Assembly: GCA_018242505.1 (NCBI GenBank)
Contig: JAFEBU010000051.1
Span: forward strand, 1-61,280
DNA from: Pseudomonadota bacterium
GTDB taxonomy: Bacteria; Pseudomonadota; Alphaproteobacteria; Reyranellales; Reyranellaceae
Direction: 5' to 3'
Length of the DNA: 61,280 nucleotides
Made by a program: the position numbers and the translations under genes. Under the pieces are notes generated by a model that worked only from the letters and a program-made list of their open reading frames with translations, was not told the origin of the DNA and made no database searches. Of this stretch, positions 51,865 through 60,474 are shown one piece after another. Each line of letters opens with the position of its first letter. The stretch's first letter is position 1.

Positions 51865-52592
51865 CCCAGCAGACACTCCTGGATCAGCTCGCGCACGCGC
51901 GCCTCGCCGAATTCGACGACCGGGCCTGCGGCTTTCACCCGACCGAGATTCATCATCACCACGTCCTCGGCATGGCGCAGCGCGTCGGAGACGTTCTGAT
52001 CGACCAGCAGGATGGTGGTCGGGATCGATTGCCGCGCCGTCTGCAGGAGTTCGTAGACCTGTTCCGCGAGATTGGGAGCGAGCCCTACTGTCGGCTCATC
52101 GACCAGCATCAGCCGTGGCTCGGTGATCATCTCGCGCGCCACGGAGAGCATGCGGCCCTGCCCGCCGCTCAACCCTCCTGCCTTGTCGCGCCGACGCTCC
52201 GCCAGCACGGGGAAGATCTCGTAGACACGTGCGATCCGAGCCCGAAGCCGCGCGGCGTCGTTGCGGATCGTCCAGCCGCCGACGCGCAGATTTTCCTCGA
52301 CGGTAAGATGTGGAAAAGTGTTGAGCTCCTGCGGCACGTAGCTCACGCCCAACCGCTTGATCTCGTGCGGCGCCAGGCCCGCGATCGCACGGCCATCGAA
52401 CGAGATGCCGCCGCGATGGGGGCTGAGCAGGCCGAACACCGTCTTGAGCAGAGTCGACTTGCCGGCCCCGTTTGGACCGATCACCAGGACGAAGCCGCCG
52501 ACCGGCACGGCGAGCGACATGCCTTGCAAGATATCGACGCCACTCTGATAAGCGGCGTGGATATCGTCGACGGCCAACAGCGGGGCGCTCAT
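51861..52592 (-). CDS. livF: branched-chain-type ABC ATPase (LivF-like)
   Basis: 243 residues: Walker A GPNGAGKST, signature LSGGQGRMLSVAREM, Walker B LMLVDEPTVGLAP, and the LivF-type ending in VKAAGPVVEFGEARVRELIQE. Its ATG at 52592 overlaps the LivG stop (ATGA). Confidence 0.94.
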   Translation of the reverse strand: MSAPLLAVDDIHAAYQSGVDILQGMSLAVPVGGFVLVIGPNGAGKSTLLKTVFGLLSPHRGGISFDGRAIAGLAPHEIKRLGVSYVPQELNTFPHLTVEENLRVGGWTIRNDAARLRARIARVYEIFPVLAERRRDKAGGLSGGQGRMLSVAREMITEPRLMLVDEPTVGLAPNLAEQVYELLQTARQSIPTTILLVDQNVSDALRHAEDVVMMNLGRVKAAGPVVEFGEARVRELIQECLLG

Positions 52593-53317
52593 TCCAGCGC
52601 CTTCCCGAGATAGCCTGCGATCACTTCCGGCAGGCGCGCCACCTCGTCGAGTGTGCCCTGCGCGGCCACGCGGCCTTCCATCATCACCGTCACCTGCCGG
52701 CAGAGGCGACGAACGATCGCCATCTCATGGCTCACCACCAGGAAGGTGGCGCCATGCCGGCGGTTCACATCGACGATCATGTCGATGATCGCATCCTTGA
52801 TCACCGGATTGATACCGGCGAAAGGCTCGTCGAGCACATAGCAACTTCCGGGCACCATGAAGCCGCAAGCCATTTGCAGGAGGGCGCGCTGGCCCCCCGA
52901 CAGCTTCTTGGCCTGCGTATCGGCAAGCGGGCCGAGCCTGGTGAGCTCGAGCATATTCCCGATCTGCTTCGTGCCATCACCCGTCGCGCGATTGCGGCGG
53001 GCAAAGAACGAGGTCATCAGATTCTCGCTCACGGTCATGTTGCCGAACAGCCGCGTCACCTGGAACGACCGCACGAGGCCAAGCCGCGCGATCTCGTGCA
53101 TGGCGCATCCGCGCAAGCTCTGCCCGCCGAGCTTCACGTCGCCCATATCGGGCGGATGGACACCTGTGACCAGATTGACCAGGGTCGTCTTGCCGGCACC
53201 GTTGGGGCCGATCAGGCCGCGGATCTCGCCGTGCTCGACCGCCAACGATACGTCGTTGGCGGCCAGCAGCCCTCCGAAGCGCTTGACAAGGCGGATCGTC
53301 TCGAGCGCGAGTGGCAT
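52589..53317 (-). CDS. livG: branched-chain-type ABC ATPase (LivG-like)
   Basis: 242 residues: RLVKRFGGLLAANDVSLAVEHGEIRGLIGPNGAGKTT, LVRSFQVTRLFGNMTVSENL, signature LSGGQRALLQMA, Walker B YVLDEPFAGINP and switch His in VSHEMA. It starts at ATG 53317, overlapping the LivH stop by one base (TGATG). The frame stays open up to 54016, but that part is a shadow of livH. Confidence 0.94.
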   Translation of the reverse strand: MPLALETIRLVKRFGGLLAANDVSLAVEHGEIRGLIGPNGAGKTTLVNLVTGVHPPDMGDVKLGGQSLRGCAMHEIARLGLVRSFQVTRLFGNMTVSENLMTSFFARRNRATGDGTKQIGNMLELTRLGPLADTQAKKLSGGQRALLQMACGFMVPGSCYVLDEPFAGINPVIKDAIIDMIVDVNRRHGATFLVVSHEMAIVRRLCRQVTVMMEGRVAAQGTLDEVARLPEVIAGYLGKALE

Positions 53318-54210
53318 CAGGCCTCGCGACCGCGCTCGCCGAGCAGCCCCGTGGGCTTGAGCGCCAGGATCAGCAGCACCAAGGCAAATCCGTAGATATT
53401 CTGATAGGCCGAATCGATGAAGGCCGCACCGAAGGATTCGATCAGGCCGAGCAGCACGCCAGCGATCAGCGCGCCCGGGATCGACCCTAATCCGCCGATC
53501 ACCACGATCTCGAAACCTTTCACCGTGGTGATCAGGCCGTTGGTTGGATAGACCAGGAACACCGGCGCCAGCAGAGCGCCGGCAAGCCCCGCAAGCGCGA
53601 CACCGATGCCGAAGGCGATACGATCGACTCCGAGCACGTCGATGCCCGCAGTCTGCACACCGACGCGGCTCTGCGAGGTCGCACGCAGGGCGAGCCCGTA
53701 CCAGCTGTAACGCAGCAGCAGGTAGAACAGCACGAGCGCCACCAGAGCGAAGACGAATGCCGCCACACGTGCACCGGCCATGGGCAAGGGTCCCACCATG
53801 ACGACCGGCAGATCGGAGCCCGGCGAGAACTGGTTGGGCCCGGCGAGACCGGTGGCAAGGCTGCGCAACAGCAACAGCAGCGCCAGCGTGACGACGGTGG
53901 CATAGTCGTCGCGCGCCTCGGGCGGTTTCCTGAAGATCGGCTTCAGCAGGCTCCACTGCACGACGAGGCCGAAGAGGAAGACACCGGCCGCCGAGATCGG
54001 GATGGCGAGCCACCACAGGTCCGGCCCCAGCAGCAGCGCCACCAACGCATACTGCAGATAGCTCCCGATCATGTAGAATTCGCCCATCGCCCAGTTGATC
54101 ATGCGCATGATCGAATAGATGAACGTGATCCCGAGCGCCATGAGGGCGTAAAGCACGCCGATCATGGTGCCCGAGATGAACGTCTGGACGACGAGCTCCG
54201 TCGAGAACAT
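53317..54210 (-). CDS. livH: branched-chain-type ABC permease (LivH-like)
   Basis: 297 residues with about eight membrane helices and LivH hallmarks: GTMIGVLYALMALGITFIYSIMRMINWAMGEFYMIGSY, the LRATSQSRVGVQTAGIDVLGVDRIAFGIGVALAGLAGALLAP loop and VIGGLGSIPGALIAGVLLGLIESFGA. It follows the binding protein gene by 24 bases. Confidence 0.94.
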   Translation of the reverse strand: MFSTELVVQTFISGTMIGVLYALMALGITFIYSIMRMINWAMGEFYMIGSYLQYALVALLLGPDLWWLAIPISAAGVFLFGLVVQWSLLKPIFRKPPEARDDYATVVTLALLLLLRSLATGLAGPNQFSPGSDLPVVMVGPLPMAGARVAAFVFALVALVLFYLLLRYSWYGLALRATSQSRVGVQTAGIDVLGVDRIAFGIGVALAGLAGALLAPVFLVYPTNGLITTVKGFEIVVIGGLGSIPGALIAGVLLGLIESFGAAFIDSAYQNIYGFALVLLILALKPTGLLGERGREA

Positions 54211-54234
54211 CCGCCTGCTATCCGGACGCCGCGA

Positions 54235-55425
54235 TCAGTCCTTGGGCACCACCGGCGCGTACTGGACCGCCACTTCGGCTTCCTTCCAATCCTCCATCGG
54301 CTTCGTGTAGTGCAGGATCAACACCGGCGCTGACCAGTTGTGCCAATAGACGCCTTTGGCCCTTGGGAAGGTGACGGGGTTGGACGGCCAGCTCTTGAAG
54401 GTGCCGGTCTCCAGCGTCTTGATCAGTGCCTTGGGGTCGGTGCTCTTGGCCGCATTGATCGCCTGCGAGATGATCTCGATTGCACCGAAACCATTCAGCG
54501 CGCCATACACCGGATCCTCTTTGTACTTCCCGACATAAGCCTTGCTGAACGCCGCACCGATGTCCGACAGCGGGGCCTTCGGCGAGAAATAGGCGATGAA
54601 GTAGATGCCGGCGCCGTTCTTGGGATGCAGCTTCCAGTATTGCGGCCGCACCGGGGCATCGTAGGACACCAGCATCGGTGTATTGGGCAGCAGGCCGATC
54701 GTCGTCGCCTGATCGATGATCAGGTCGAGCGGCTGGCCGACGCCGATATTGATCACCAGATCGGGTTTGAAGGCCTTGATCTGCAGAAGCTGCGGCGTGA
54801 GATCGGTCACGGTGCGGTCGAAAGGCACCTTCTGGACCTCGATACCGCCCATCTTCTTGGCCTGGGCGATCGTCTCATCGGCTATGCCGATGCCATAGTC
54901 GGTGGTCTCGGCGATCATCGACACGCGCTTGAAGTTCTTCTGCTTGATGAACTCCATAAAAGCCGAGACGCGGACCGGATCGACCACGTGGGTTCGGAAG
55001 GCGACCTCGTAGTGCTTCGCCGTGATATCGGCAGCCGAGGCCTGCAGCGACATGGTCGGCACGCCCATTTCGTTCGCGACCTCATTGGCGGCAATGGCGA
55101 CCGAGCTATGAAAGAAGCCGGGCACGAACACGACCTTGTCCTCGCTCACCAGGCGGCGATAGGCGGCGACGCCGGCCTCCGGCTTGCCTTGCGAATCCTC
55201 GACATAGAGCTTGAACTTGCGGCCGCCCAGCACACCACCGGCAGCATTCACCGTCTCGACACCCAGTTCGGCGCCGCGGCGAATGAGCTGCCCACCCACC
55301 GGATCACCCGGCGGTGACAGTGGCACGACCAGGCCGATGCCGATGTCCTGCGCTGCCGCCGGCAGCCCCGCAGTGGCCAAACCCGCAACGATTGCACCGG
55401 CAAGCAAAAGTTCCTGTCCCCTCAT
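54235..55425 (-). CDS. ABC substrate-binding protein, Leu/Ile/Val-type (periplasmic)
   Basis: 396 residues: signal peptide (LLLAGAIVAGLATAGLPAAAQ), then a type I periplasmic binding fold: LSPPGDPVGGQLIRRGAELGVETVNAAGGVLGGRKFKLYVEDSQG, VVFVPGFFHSSVAIAANEVANEMGVP, AETTDYGIGIADE, DLVINIGVGQPLDLIIDQA. ATG 55425 has AAAGGGG six bases upstream. It is the ligand-binding part of the Liv-type importer; the ligand is probably amino-acid-, amide- or urea-like, judging from the amidase and racemase upstream. Confidence 0.9.
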   Translation of the reverse strand: MRGQELLLAGAIVAGLATAGLPAAAQDIGIGLVVPLSPPGDPVGGQLIRRGAELGVETVNAAGGVLGGRKFKLYVEDSQGKPEAGVAAYRRLVSEDKVVFVPGFFHSSVAIAANEVANEMGVPTMSLQASAADITAKHYEVAFRTHVVDPVRVSAFMEFIKQKNFKRVSMIAETTDYGIGIADETIAQAKKMGGIEVQKVPFDRTVTDLTPQLLQIKAFKPDLVINIGVGQPLDLIIDQATTIGLLPNTPMLVSYDAPVRPQYWKLHPKNGAGIYFIAYFSPKAPLSDIGAAFSKAYVGKYKEDPVYGALNGFGAIEIISQAINAAKSTDPKALIKTLETGTFKSWPSNPVTFPRAKGVYWHNWSAPVLILHYTKPMEDWKEAEVAVQYAPVVPKD

Positions 55426-55481
55426 GCCCATCCCCTTTGATTTGCTTTGAGCGCCGACTATCGCAGCAATTTCGATGCCCG

Positions 55482-56156
55482 TCAGCCGCGTTCGATACCG
55501 GGTGCCAGTCGTTTCCAAAAGTCGCGCAGCAGGTCAAGCACGTCATAGACGGCAATGCCCAGCGCCGACTGCAGCGCCTGCCGATACGGCGGCAGGTTGG
55601 TGCATTCCAACACGATCGCCCCAAGGCCGGGATTCTTCCGCATCAGAGCGCGGCCCGCCTCGATCGCCTCGCCTTCCACCGCCGCACGGTCGAGATCGGG
55701 GCCATCGGCCAGAAAGGTCGCGGCGAACGATCCATCTTCCGGCATCCCTTCGACGGGCGTGTCCGTCGGCACCCCGACGGCCGCCAAATGTCGGGCCGTC
55801 AGATTTCGGGCGGACGCGGTGATGACACCGACCTTGCGTTCCTGCAGCCTCGGAACGAGCAGCAGCGCCGAAGTCTCGACCGGAATCGGCGACACCGCCT
55901 CGAGCTCCTTCTGGAACAGGGCGAGGAAGCCACAGCTCGTCGAGAGACCGACAGCACCCGCGTCGGCGAGCTTGCGTGCATTGACGGCAAGCGCCGCCAT
56001 GATGCGAAGTTTGTCGGGATGCGCGGCGACGGCATCCGATGGGCCGACGCCCTCCAACCGCCGGTAGATCACCGGGAAATCGAACGATGCCGGATTGCCG
56101 ATATCGCCCTCTATTCGCGGAAAGCGCGTGTCGAGCATCAGGATGCCAAGCGGCAT
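55482..56156 (-). CDS. Asp/Glu racemase-superfamily protein
   Basis: 224 residues with the two half-domains of the Asp/Glu/hydantoin racemase superfamily. The first catalytic Cys is in GLSTSCGFLALF, the second in GAIVLECTNLPPYRQAL. KVGVITASARNLT is the second-domain strand. It may racemise an amino acid or hydantoin, or act as a maleate-isomerase-like enzyme. It starts 11 bases after the amidase, with AAGGAAC before the ATG. Confidence 0.8.
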   Translation of the reverse strand: MPLGILMLDTRFPRIEGDIGNPASFDFPVIYRRLEGVGPSDAVAAHPDKLRIMAALAVNARKLADAGAVGLSTSCGFLALFQKELEAVSPIPVETSALLLVPRLQERKVGVITASARNLTARHLAAVGVPTDTPVEGMPEDGSFAATFLADGPDLDRAAVEGEAIEAGRALMRKNPGLGAIVLECTNLPPYRQALQSALGIAVYDVLDLLRDFWKRLAPGIERG

Positions 56157-56167
56157 CGGGATGTTCC

Positions 56168-57556
56168 TTACTTCGGCGGTTCCGGCCAGGGCTTCTGGGG
56201 GCCGCGTGCTTGCTCGAACCAGCGTGAGAGTCGCAGGACCCCGAGATCGTCGAAGCGGCGTCCGGCGATCTGCAGGCCGATCGTCTTGCCGTCCCTTGTG
56301 TAGCCGCAATTGATCGACGCCGCCGGCTGCTCACTCATATTGTAGGGCATGGTGAAGGAGATGTGCTCCAGCGGGCGGTTGACGTCGTTGGTCGGCGTCT
56401 CCCATTCCGCGGGGTACGTCGGAACCGGCGAGACAGGCGAGAGGACGAAGTCGAAGGGCTGCGTGGCGCGCGTGGTGGCGGCGCGGATCGCCATGTAGTT
56501 GTTGAGACCGCGGATGACGGTGGCGCCTGATATGTCGGCGCCGCCCCGGCACCAGTCGGCGATGAAGGGCAGCACGCTCGCCTGCTTGCCATGGCTCAGC
56601 GCCGAGAAGTCGACCCAACTGCGCACCCGCCAGAAGAGATCCTGCAGATGCAGCATCTCGGGCGACAGAAAGCCTTTCAACGGCTCAACCGTCGCACCCG
56701 CGTCGGCGAACAGTTTGGCAGCTTTCTCGACCGCCTCCTTCACTTCCGGATCGACCGGCAGACCCGATCCGGCGTCAAGATGCAGGCCGATCTTGAGGCC
56801 CTGGGGCTCAAGTGGTCCTGCCATCCAATCGATCGATGCCGGCGGCAGGCTCATGTGATCGCGCGGGTCAGGCTTGGAGAGCTCTGCCATCAACAATGCC
56901 GAATCGCCGACGGTGCGTGTCATTGGTCCAATGACGCGGCCGAGGAAAGGCGGATCCACCGGCACGCGACCGAGGCTGGGCTTGAGCGTGAAGATTCCGT
57001 TCCAGCTCGCCGGCAGACGCACCGATCCGCCGATATCGGTGCCGAGATGCAGCGGCCCGTATCCTGCCGCCGCCGCCGCCCCTGCGCCGGCGCTCGACCC
57101 GCCTGGATTCCAGGCGAGATTCCAGGGATTGCGGGTCAGTGCATGGAAGGAACTGCGGCCCGAGGACAACATGCCGTAGTCCGGCATGGTGGTCTTGGCG
57201 AGGATGATGGCGCCCGCCTCCCGCACGCGCGCTGCCGCCGGCGCATCGGCAGACGCCGGAACCAGCTCCGTCGCGGCGGTGCCCAATGGCACCGGCACGC
57301 CCTTGGTGGCGATATTCTCCTTGATCGTGATCGGCACACCGTCGAGTGCACCGCGCGGCCGACCGGCCTGCCAACGCTTCTCCGAGTCCTGCGCGGCCTT
57401 GCGGGCATTGCCGAAATCCGGCGCATACAGCGCCTTGAGCCGGGGCTCCCAGCGCTCGATGTGGGCGATGACGGCGTCGACGGCCTCGACAGGCGAAAGC
57501 GTCTTGTTCTTGTAGGCGACGACCAGATTGCCCGCGCTCATATCGTGAGTGTTCAT
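56168..57556 (-). CDS. amidase (amidase signature family)
   Basis: 462 residues: catalytic Lys in DGVPITIKENI, cis-Ser in NPGGSSAGAGAAAAAGYGPLHLG, and the Ser nucleophile in GTDIGGSVRLPASWNG, followed by LKPSLGRVP. It hydrolyses a carboxamide to acid and ammonia in the cytoplasm. It is preceded by an AbrB-type membrane gene (35 bases upstream) and followed by the racemase, in the same operon as the importer. Confidence 0.92.
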   Translation of the reverse strand: MNTHDMSAGNLVVAYKNKTLSPVEAVDAVIAHIERWEPRLKALYAPDFGNARKAAQDSEKRWQAGRPRGALDGVPITIKENIATKGVPVPLGTAATELVPASADAPAAARVREAGAIILAKTTMPDYGMLSSGRSSFHALTRNPWNLAWNPGGSSAGAGAAAAAGYGPLHLGTDIGGSVRLPASWNGIFTLKPSLGRVPVDPPFLGRVIGPMTRTVGDSALLMAELSKPDPRDHMSLPPASIDWMAGPLEPQGLKIGLHLDAGSGLPVDPEVKEAVEKAAKLFADAGATVEPLKGFLSPEMLHLQDLFWRVRSWVDFSALSHGKQASVLPFIADWCRGGADISGATVIRGLNNYMAIRAATTRATQPFDFVLSPVSPVPTYPAEWETPTNDVNRPLEHISFTMPYNMSEQPAASINCGYTRDGKTIGLQIAGRRFDDLGVLRLSRWFEQARGPQKPWPEPPK

Positions 57557-57591
57557 GCTGCAACCTACAACGCGTCCCCCGGGCAGGCTAT

Positions 57592-58704
57592 TCACATCGC
57601 ATCACCGGCGTTCCCGCCGAACCCGGCCCGCGTGGCGAGGAACTTGGTAAGCGGGGGACCAAGGAACAGGACTGCGATCAGGCGTACCGTCTGCATCGCC
57701 ATCACGAACGAGACGTCGCCGCCGCTGGAGGCGGAAATGATGGCGACCGAATCGACCCCACCGGGGCTGGTGGCGAGATAGGCCGTGAGCGGATCGACGC
57801 CCGCGCCCACGACCAACAGCCAGGCCACCGCGCCGCAGGCGGCGATCAAAATCAAGGTGAAGGCGATCACGCTCGGCAGCGACCGCGCGGCATGCAGGAG
57901 AAGCGGCTTGGTGAAGCGCAGCCCGATATTCCAGCCGACGAAGGCATAGGCGCCGACCAGCAGCCAGGTCGGCAATTCGATCCGCATCAAGTCGAAATGC
58001 ACCAGCAAAATACCGATGACCATCGGTACCAGGAATGCGCCCGCGGGAATGCGCAGCCTCTTGGCGAGGTAAGGCCCCGCTATTGCGAGTGCGATCGTCT
58101 CGGCGAACGACGACACATCTGTCGATGGAAACCAGACGATGGCGGATGGCGCGTGGGCGGATCTATCGACGCCGAACACATGCGCCACCAGCGCGGCCGC
58201 CGCCGCCACCGCCAGCACGCGGAAATATTGCATGAAGGCGACGAGCCGCACGTCGGCGCCATAGTCCTCGGCCATGATCGTCATGATCGAGGCCGCGCCC
58301 GGGCTCGATCCCCACAAGGCCGTGGTGCCGGGCAGCAAGCGCATCCGGCCCATCACCCAGCCCAGGAAACTGCTCACGGCCACCACCGCGAGCACGCCGA
58401 TCGTGAATAACGGCCAGTGCTTCAGAATGTCGCTCACGATGGAGACCGGTACCATCCGCGCGATCAGGCAGCCGATCACGCCCTGGGAAATCACGAAGAG
58501 GCGCACCGGGAAGACCACCTTGCCGCCATTGGCGGCCAGGACGACACCAGCCAGCAACGGGCCCAGCAGCAACGCGGCCGGTGCATGCATCCACAACAGC
58601 CCGCCGCCGATGATCACCGACAGAACGACAAGGACGATCCATTGCCGTGCCGAAGCGAACCCGCGGCTCCATCGCGGGGCTGTACGCGCGGGCTTGTCGG
58701 CCAT
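57592..58704 (-). CDS. AbrB-family (AmoA-annotated) membrane protein
   Basis: 370 residues, ten or more membrane helices in two similar halves. The family pattern is PAALLLGPLLAGVVLA, LFVISQGVIGCLIARMV, LLPGTTALWGSSPGAASIMTIMAEDYGADVRLVAFMQYFRV, and in the second half LATSPGGVDSVAIISASSGGDVSFVMAMQTVRL. Databases often label this family ammonia monooxygenase, but it has no copper site and is better described as a membrane protein of unknown function, probably a transporter. It lies four bases after the MoCF-like gene. Confidence 0.85.
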   Translation of the reverse strand: MADKPARTAPRWSRGFASARQWIVLVVLSVIIGGGLLWMHAPAALLLGPLLAGVVLAANGGKVVFPVRLFVISQGVIGCLIARMVPVSIVSDILKHWPLFTIGVLAVVAVSSFLGWVMGRMRLLPGTTALWGSSPGAASIMTIMAEDYGADVRLVAFMQYFRVLAVAAAAALVAHVFGVDRSAHAPSAIVWFPSTDVSSFAETIALAIAGPYLAKRLRIPAGAFLVPMVIGILLVHFDLMRIELPTWLLVGAYAFVGWNIGLRFTKPLLLHAARSLPSVIAFTLILIAACGAVAWLLVVGAGVDPLTAYLATSPGGVDSVAIISASSGGDVSFVMAMQTVRLIAVLFLGPPLTKFLATRAGFGGNAGDAM

Positions 58705-58707
58705 GGG

Positions 58708-59481
58708 CTATTGGACCAGCTCCTCGGCCTCGCCATTCATCCTGCGGATCGTGTCCATCAGTTCACCGGTTGCCAACGCCAACTGCCCATCGTCGGTGCC
58801 GCGCAGCACCAACGAAACGCTGACCTTGCCGGCGCGGAACCCGGGATAGCTACCGATATCGAGATCGTTGAACCGCTTCTGCAGCGCCCCCAGCGGCTCG
58901 GCGATCACACCTTCCGGCAGGTTCGTGCGCACCGTTCGCGACAGAACAGGATCGCCCCCCCCCAACCGGTGCTTCATCGACTGGAACATGCTCTCGACGA
59001 TTGTGGGGATACCGGCGAAGGTGAAGACATTCTCCATCTGGAAGCCGGGCGCGACCGAGATCGGATTATCGACCAGAGCAGCGCCGTGCGGAATCCGCGC
59101 CATGCGGCGGCGCGCTGGCGTGAAAAGCGCGGGGTCGCCGTAATGTCGGCTCATCCGTGCCACCGCCTCCGGGTGTTCCGAGATGCCGACCCCGAAGGCC
59201 TTGGCAATCGAATCGGCGGTGATGTCATCGTGAGTCGGGCCGATGCCGCCGGTCGTGAACACATAGTCGAACCTTGTCCGGACCTCGTTGATCGTGGTCA
59301 CGATTGTCGTCTCGGTATCGGGGATCACGCGGCATTCCATGACACGCACCCCAAGCTTGCCAAGTTCGGCCGCGAGATAGACAATGTTGGCGTCCTTGGT
59401 CCGTCCGCTGAGGATCTCGTTGCCGATCACGACGATGCAGGCGGTGACGATTTTTGCCGGGGCAGCAGTGACTTCGGACAT
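58708..59481 (-). CDS. MoCF/COG1058 (CinA N-terminal-like) protein
   Basis: 257 residues with only the molybdopterin-binding-like domain: ACIVVIGNEILSGRTKDANIVYLAAELGKLG, TTGGIGPTHDDITADSIAKAFG, NPISVAPGFQMEN, FAGIPTIVESM. The PncC domain of CinA is missing. Related stand-alone proteins are annotated competence/damage-inducible protein A. It is the first gene of the long minus-strand operon and is divergent from map across about 110 bases. Confidence 0.85.
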   Translation of the reverse strand: MSEVTAAPAKIVTACIVVIGNEILSGRTKDANIVYLAAELGKLGVRVMECRVIPDTETTIVTTINEVRTRFDYVFTTGGIGPTHDDITADSIAKAFGVGISEHPEAVARMSRHYGDPALFTPARRRMARIPHGAALVDNPISVAPGFQMENVFTFAGIPTIVESMFQSMKHRLGGGDPVLSRTVRTNLPEGVIAEPLGALQKRFNDLDIGSYPGFRAGKVSVSLVLRGTDDGQLALATGELMDTIRRMNGEAEELVQ

Positions 59482-59589
59482 GAAGGCGCTCTTTTCCGTT
59501 GGATTTCAGCACTTTAAAGGACGCTACCCGAGTGGCCAAGCAGGCGCGACGGCCTTGTTAGAGCCGGTATCGCATGCCAAATAAGAACC

Positions 59590-60471
59590 ATGAGCAGCCC
59601 CCGCGATATCCAGGACGACAGCGCCGACTATTGGCGCCGTGACGAGCGCACCATCAAGCTGCACGGGCCCGAAGGCTTCGAAGGCATGCGCCGTGCAGGC
59701 CGCTTGGCGGCTGAAACGCTCGATTTCATCACGCCCCATGTCCAGCCGGGCGTCACGACCGACGAGCTGGACAAGCTCTGCGCTCAGTTCATCCACGATC
59801 ACGGCGCAATCTCTGCGCCGCTCGGCTATCGCGGCTTCCCCAAGTCGATCTGCACCTCGATCAACCATGTTGTGTGCCACGGCATCCCCGGCGAAAAGCG
59901 CCTGCAGAACGGCGACATCATCAATATCGACGTCACGCCGATCCTCGACGGCTGGTATGGCGATTCGAGCCGGATGTATTTTGCAGGGGACGTGAGCGTG
60001 AAGGCGCGACGGCTGTGCGATGTCACTTACGAAGCGATGATGCGCGGCATTGCCGCCGCCAAGCCCGGCGGGCACATCGGCGACATCGGCCATGCCATCC
60101 AGGCTTATGTGGAGAACCAGCGCTTCTCCGTCGTCCGCGACTTCTCGGGGCATGGACTCGGGCGGATTTTTCACGATGCGCCCAATATCCTGCATTACGG
60201 CAAACCCGGCACCGGTCCCGTGCTGAAGCCGGGGATGTTCTTCACCGTCGAGCCGATGGTGAATGCCGGCACTTGGCAGGTGAAGATCCTGAGCGATGGG
60301 TGGACAGCCGTGACACGGGACAAACAACTCTCGGCGCAGTTCGAGCATTCGGTCGGCATCACCGAGACCGGAGTGGAGTTCTTCACCCTGTCGCCCAAGG
60401 GCCTCACCAAGCCGCCCTACAATCTCAGCCACGAGGCGCCGGCCGAGCTGCGCCAGGCCGCTTCGGCCTGA
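59590..60471 (+). CDS. map: methionine aminopeptidase, type I
   Basis: 293 residues, slightly longer than the E. coli enzyme because of an N-terminal extension of about 25 residues. All five metal ligands are recognisable: Asp in INIDVTPI, Asp in WYGDSSRM, His in FSGHGLGRIFH, Glu in FTVEPMV and Glu in FEHSVGIT. It removes the initiator Met from nascent proteins. It is followed three bases after its stop by radC. Confidence 0.96.
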   Translation: MSSPRDIQDDSADYWRRDERTIKLHGPEGFEGMRRAGRLAAETLDFITPHVQPGVTTDELDKLCAQFIHDHGAISAPLGYRGFPKSICTSINHVVCHGIPGEKRLQNGDIINIDVTPILDGWYGDSSRMYFAGDVSVKARRLCDVTYEAMMRGIAAAKPGGHIGDIGHAIQAYVENQRFSVVRDFSGHGLGRIFHDAPNILHYGKPGTGPVLKPGMFFTVEPMVNAGTWQVKILSDGWTAVTRDKQLSAQFEHSVGITETGVEFFTLSPKGLTKPPYNLSHEAPAELRQAASA

Positions 60472-60474
60472 TCC

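Noticed and set aside
53318..54016. N-terminal continuation of the LivG-like frame, giving a 475-residue ORF
   Set aside because: Low-complexity Arg/Ala-rich shadow of livH; the LivG fold begins at ATG 53317 with stop-start overlap.
57592..58704. Ammonia monooxygenase as the function of the AbrB-family gene
   Set aside because: This is a historical database label; no metal-binding residues of AmoA/PmoA type are present in the multi-helix protein.
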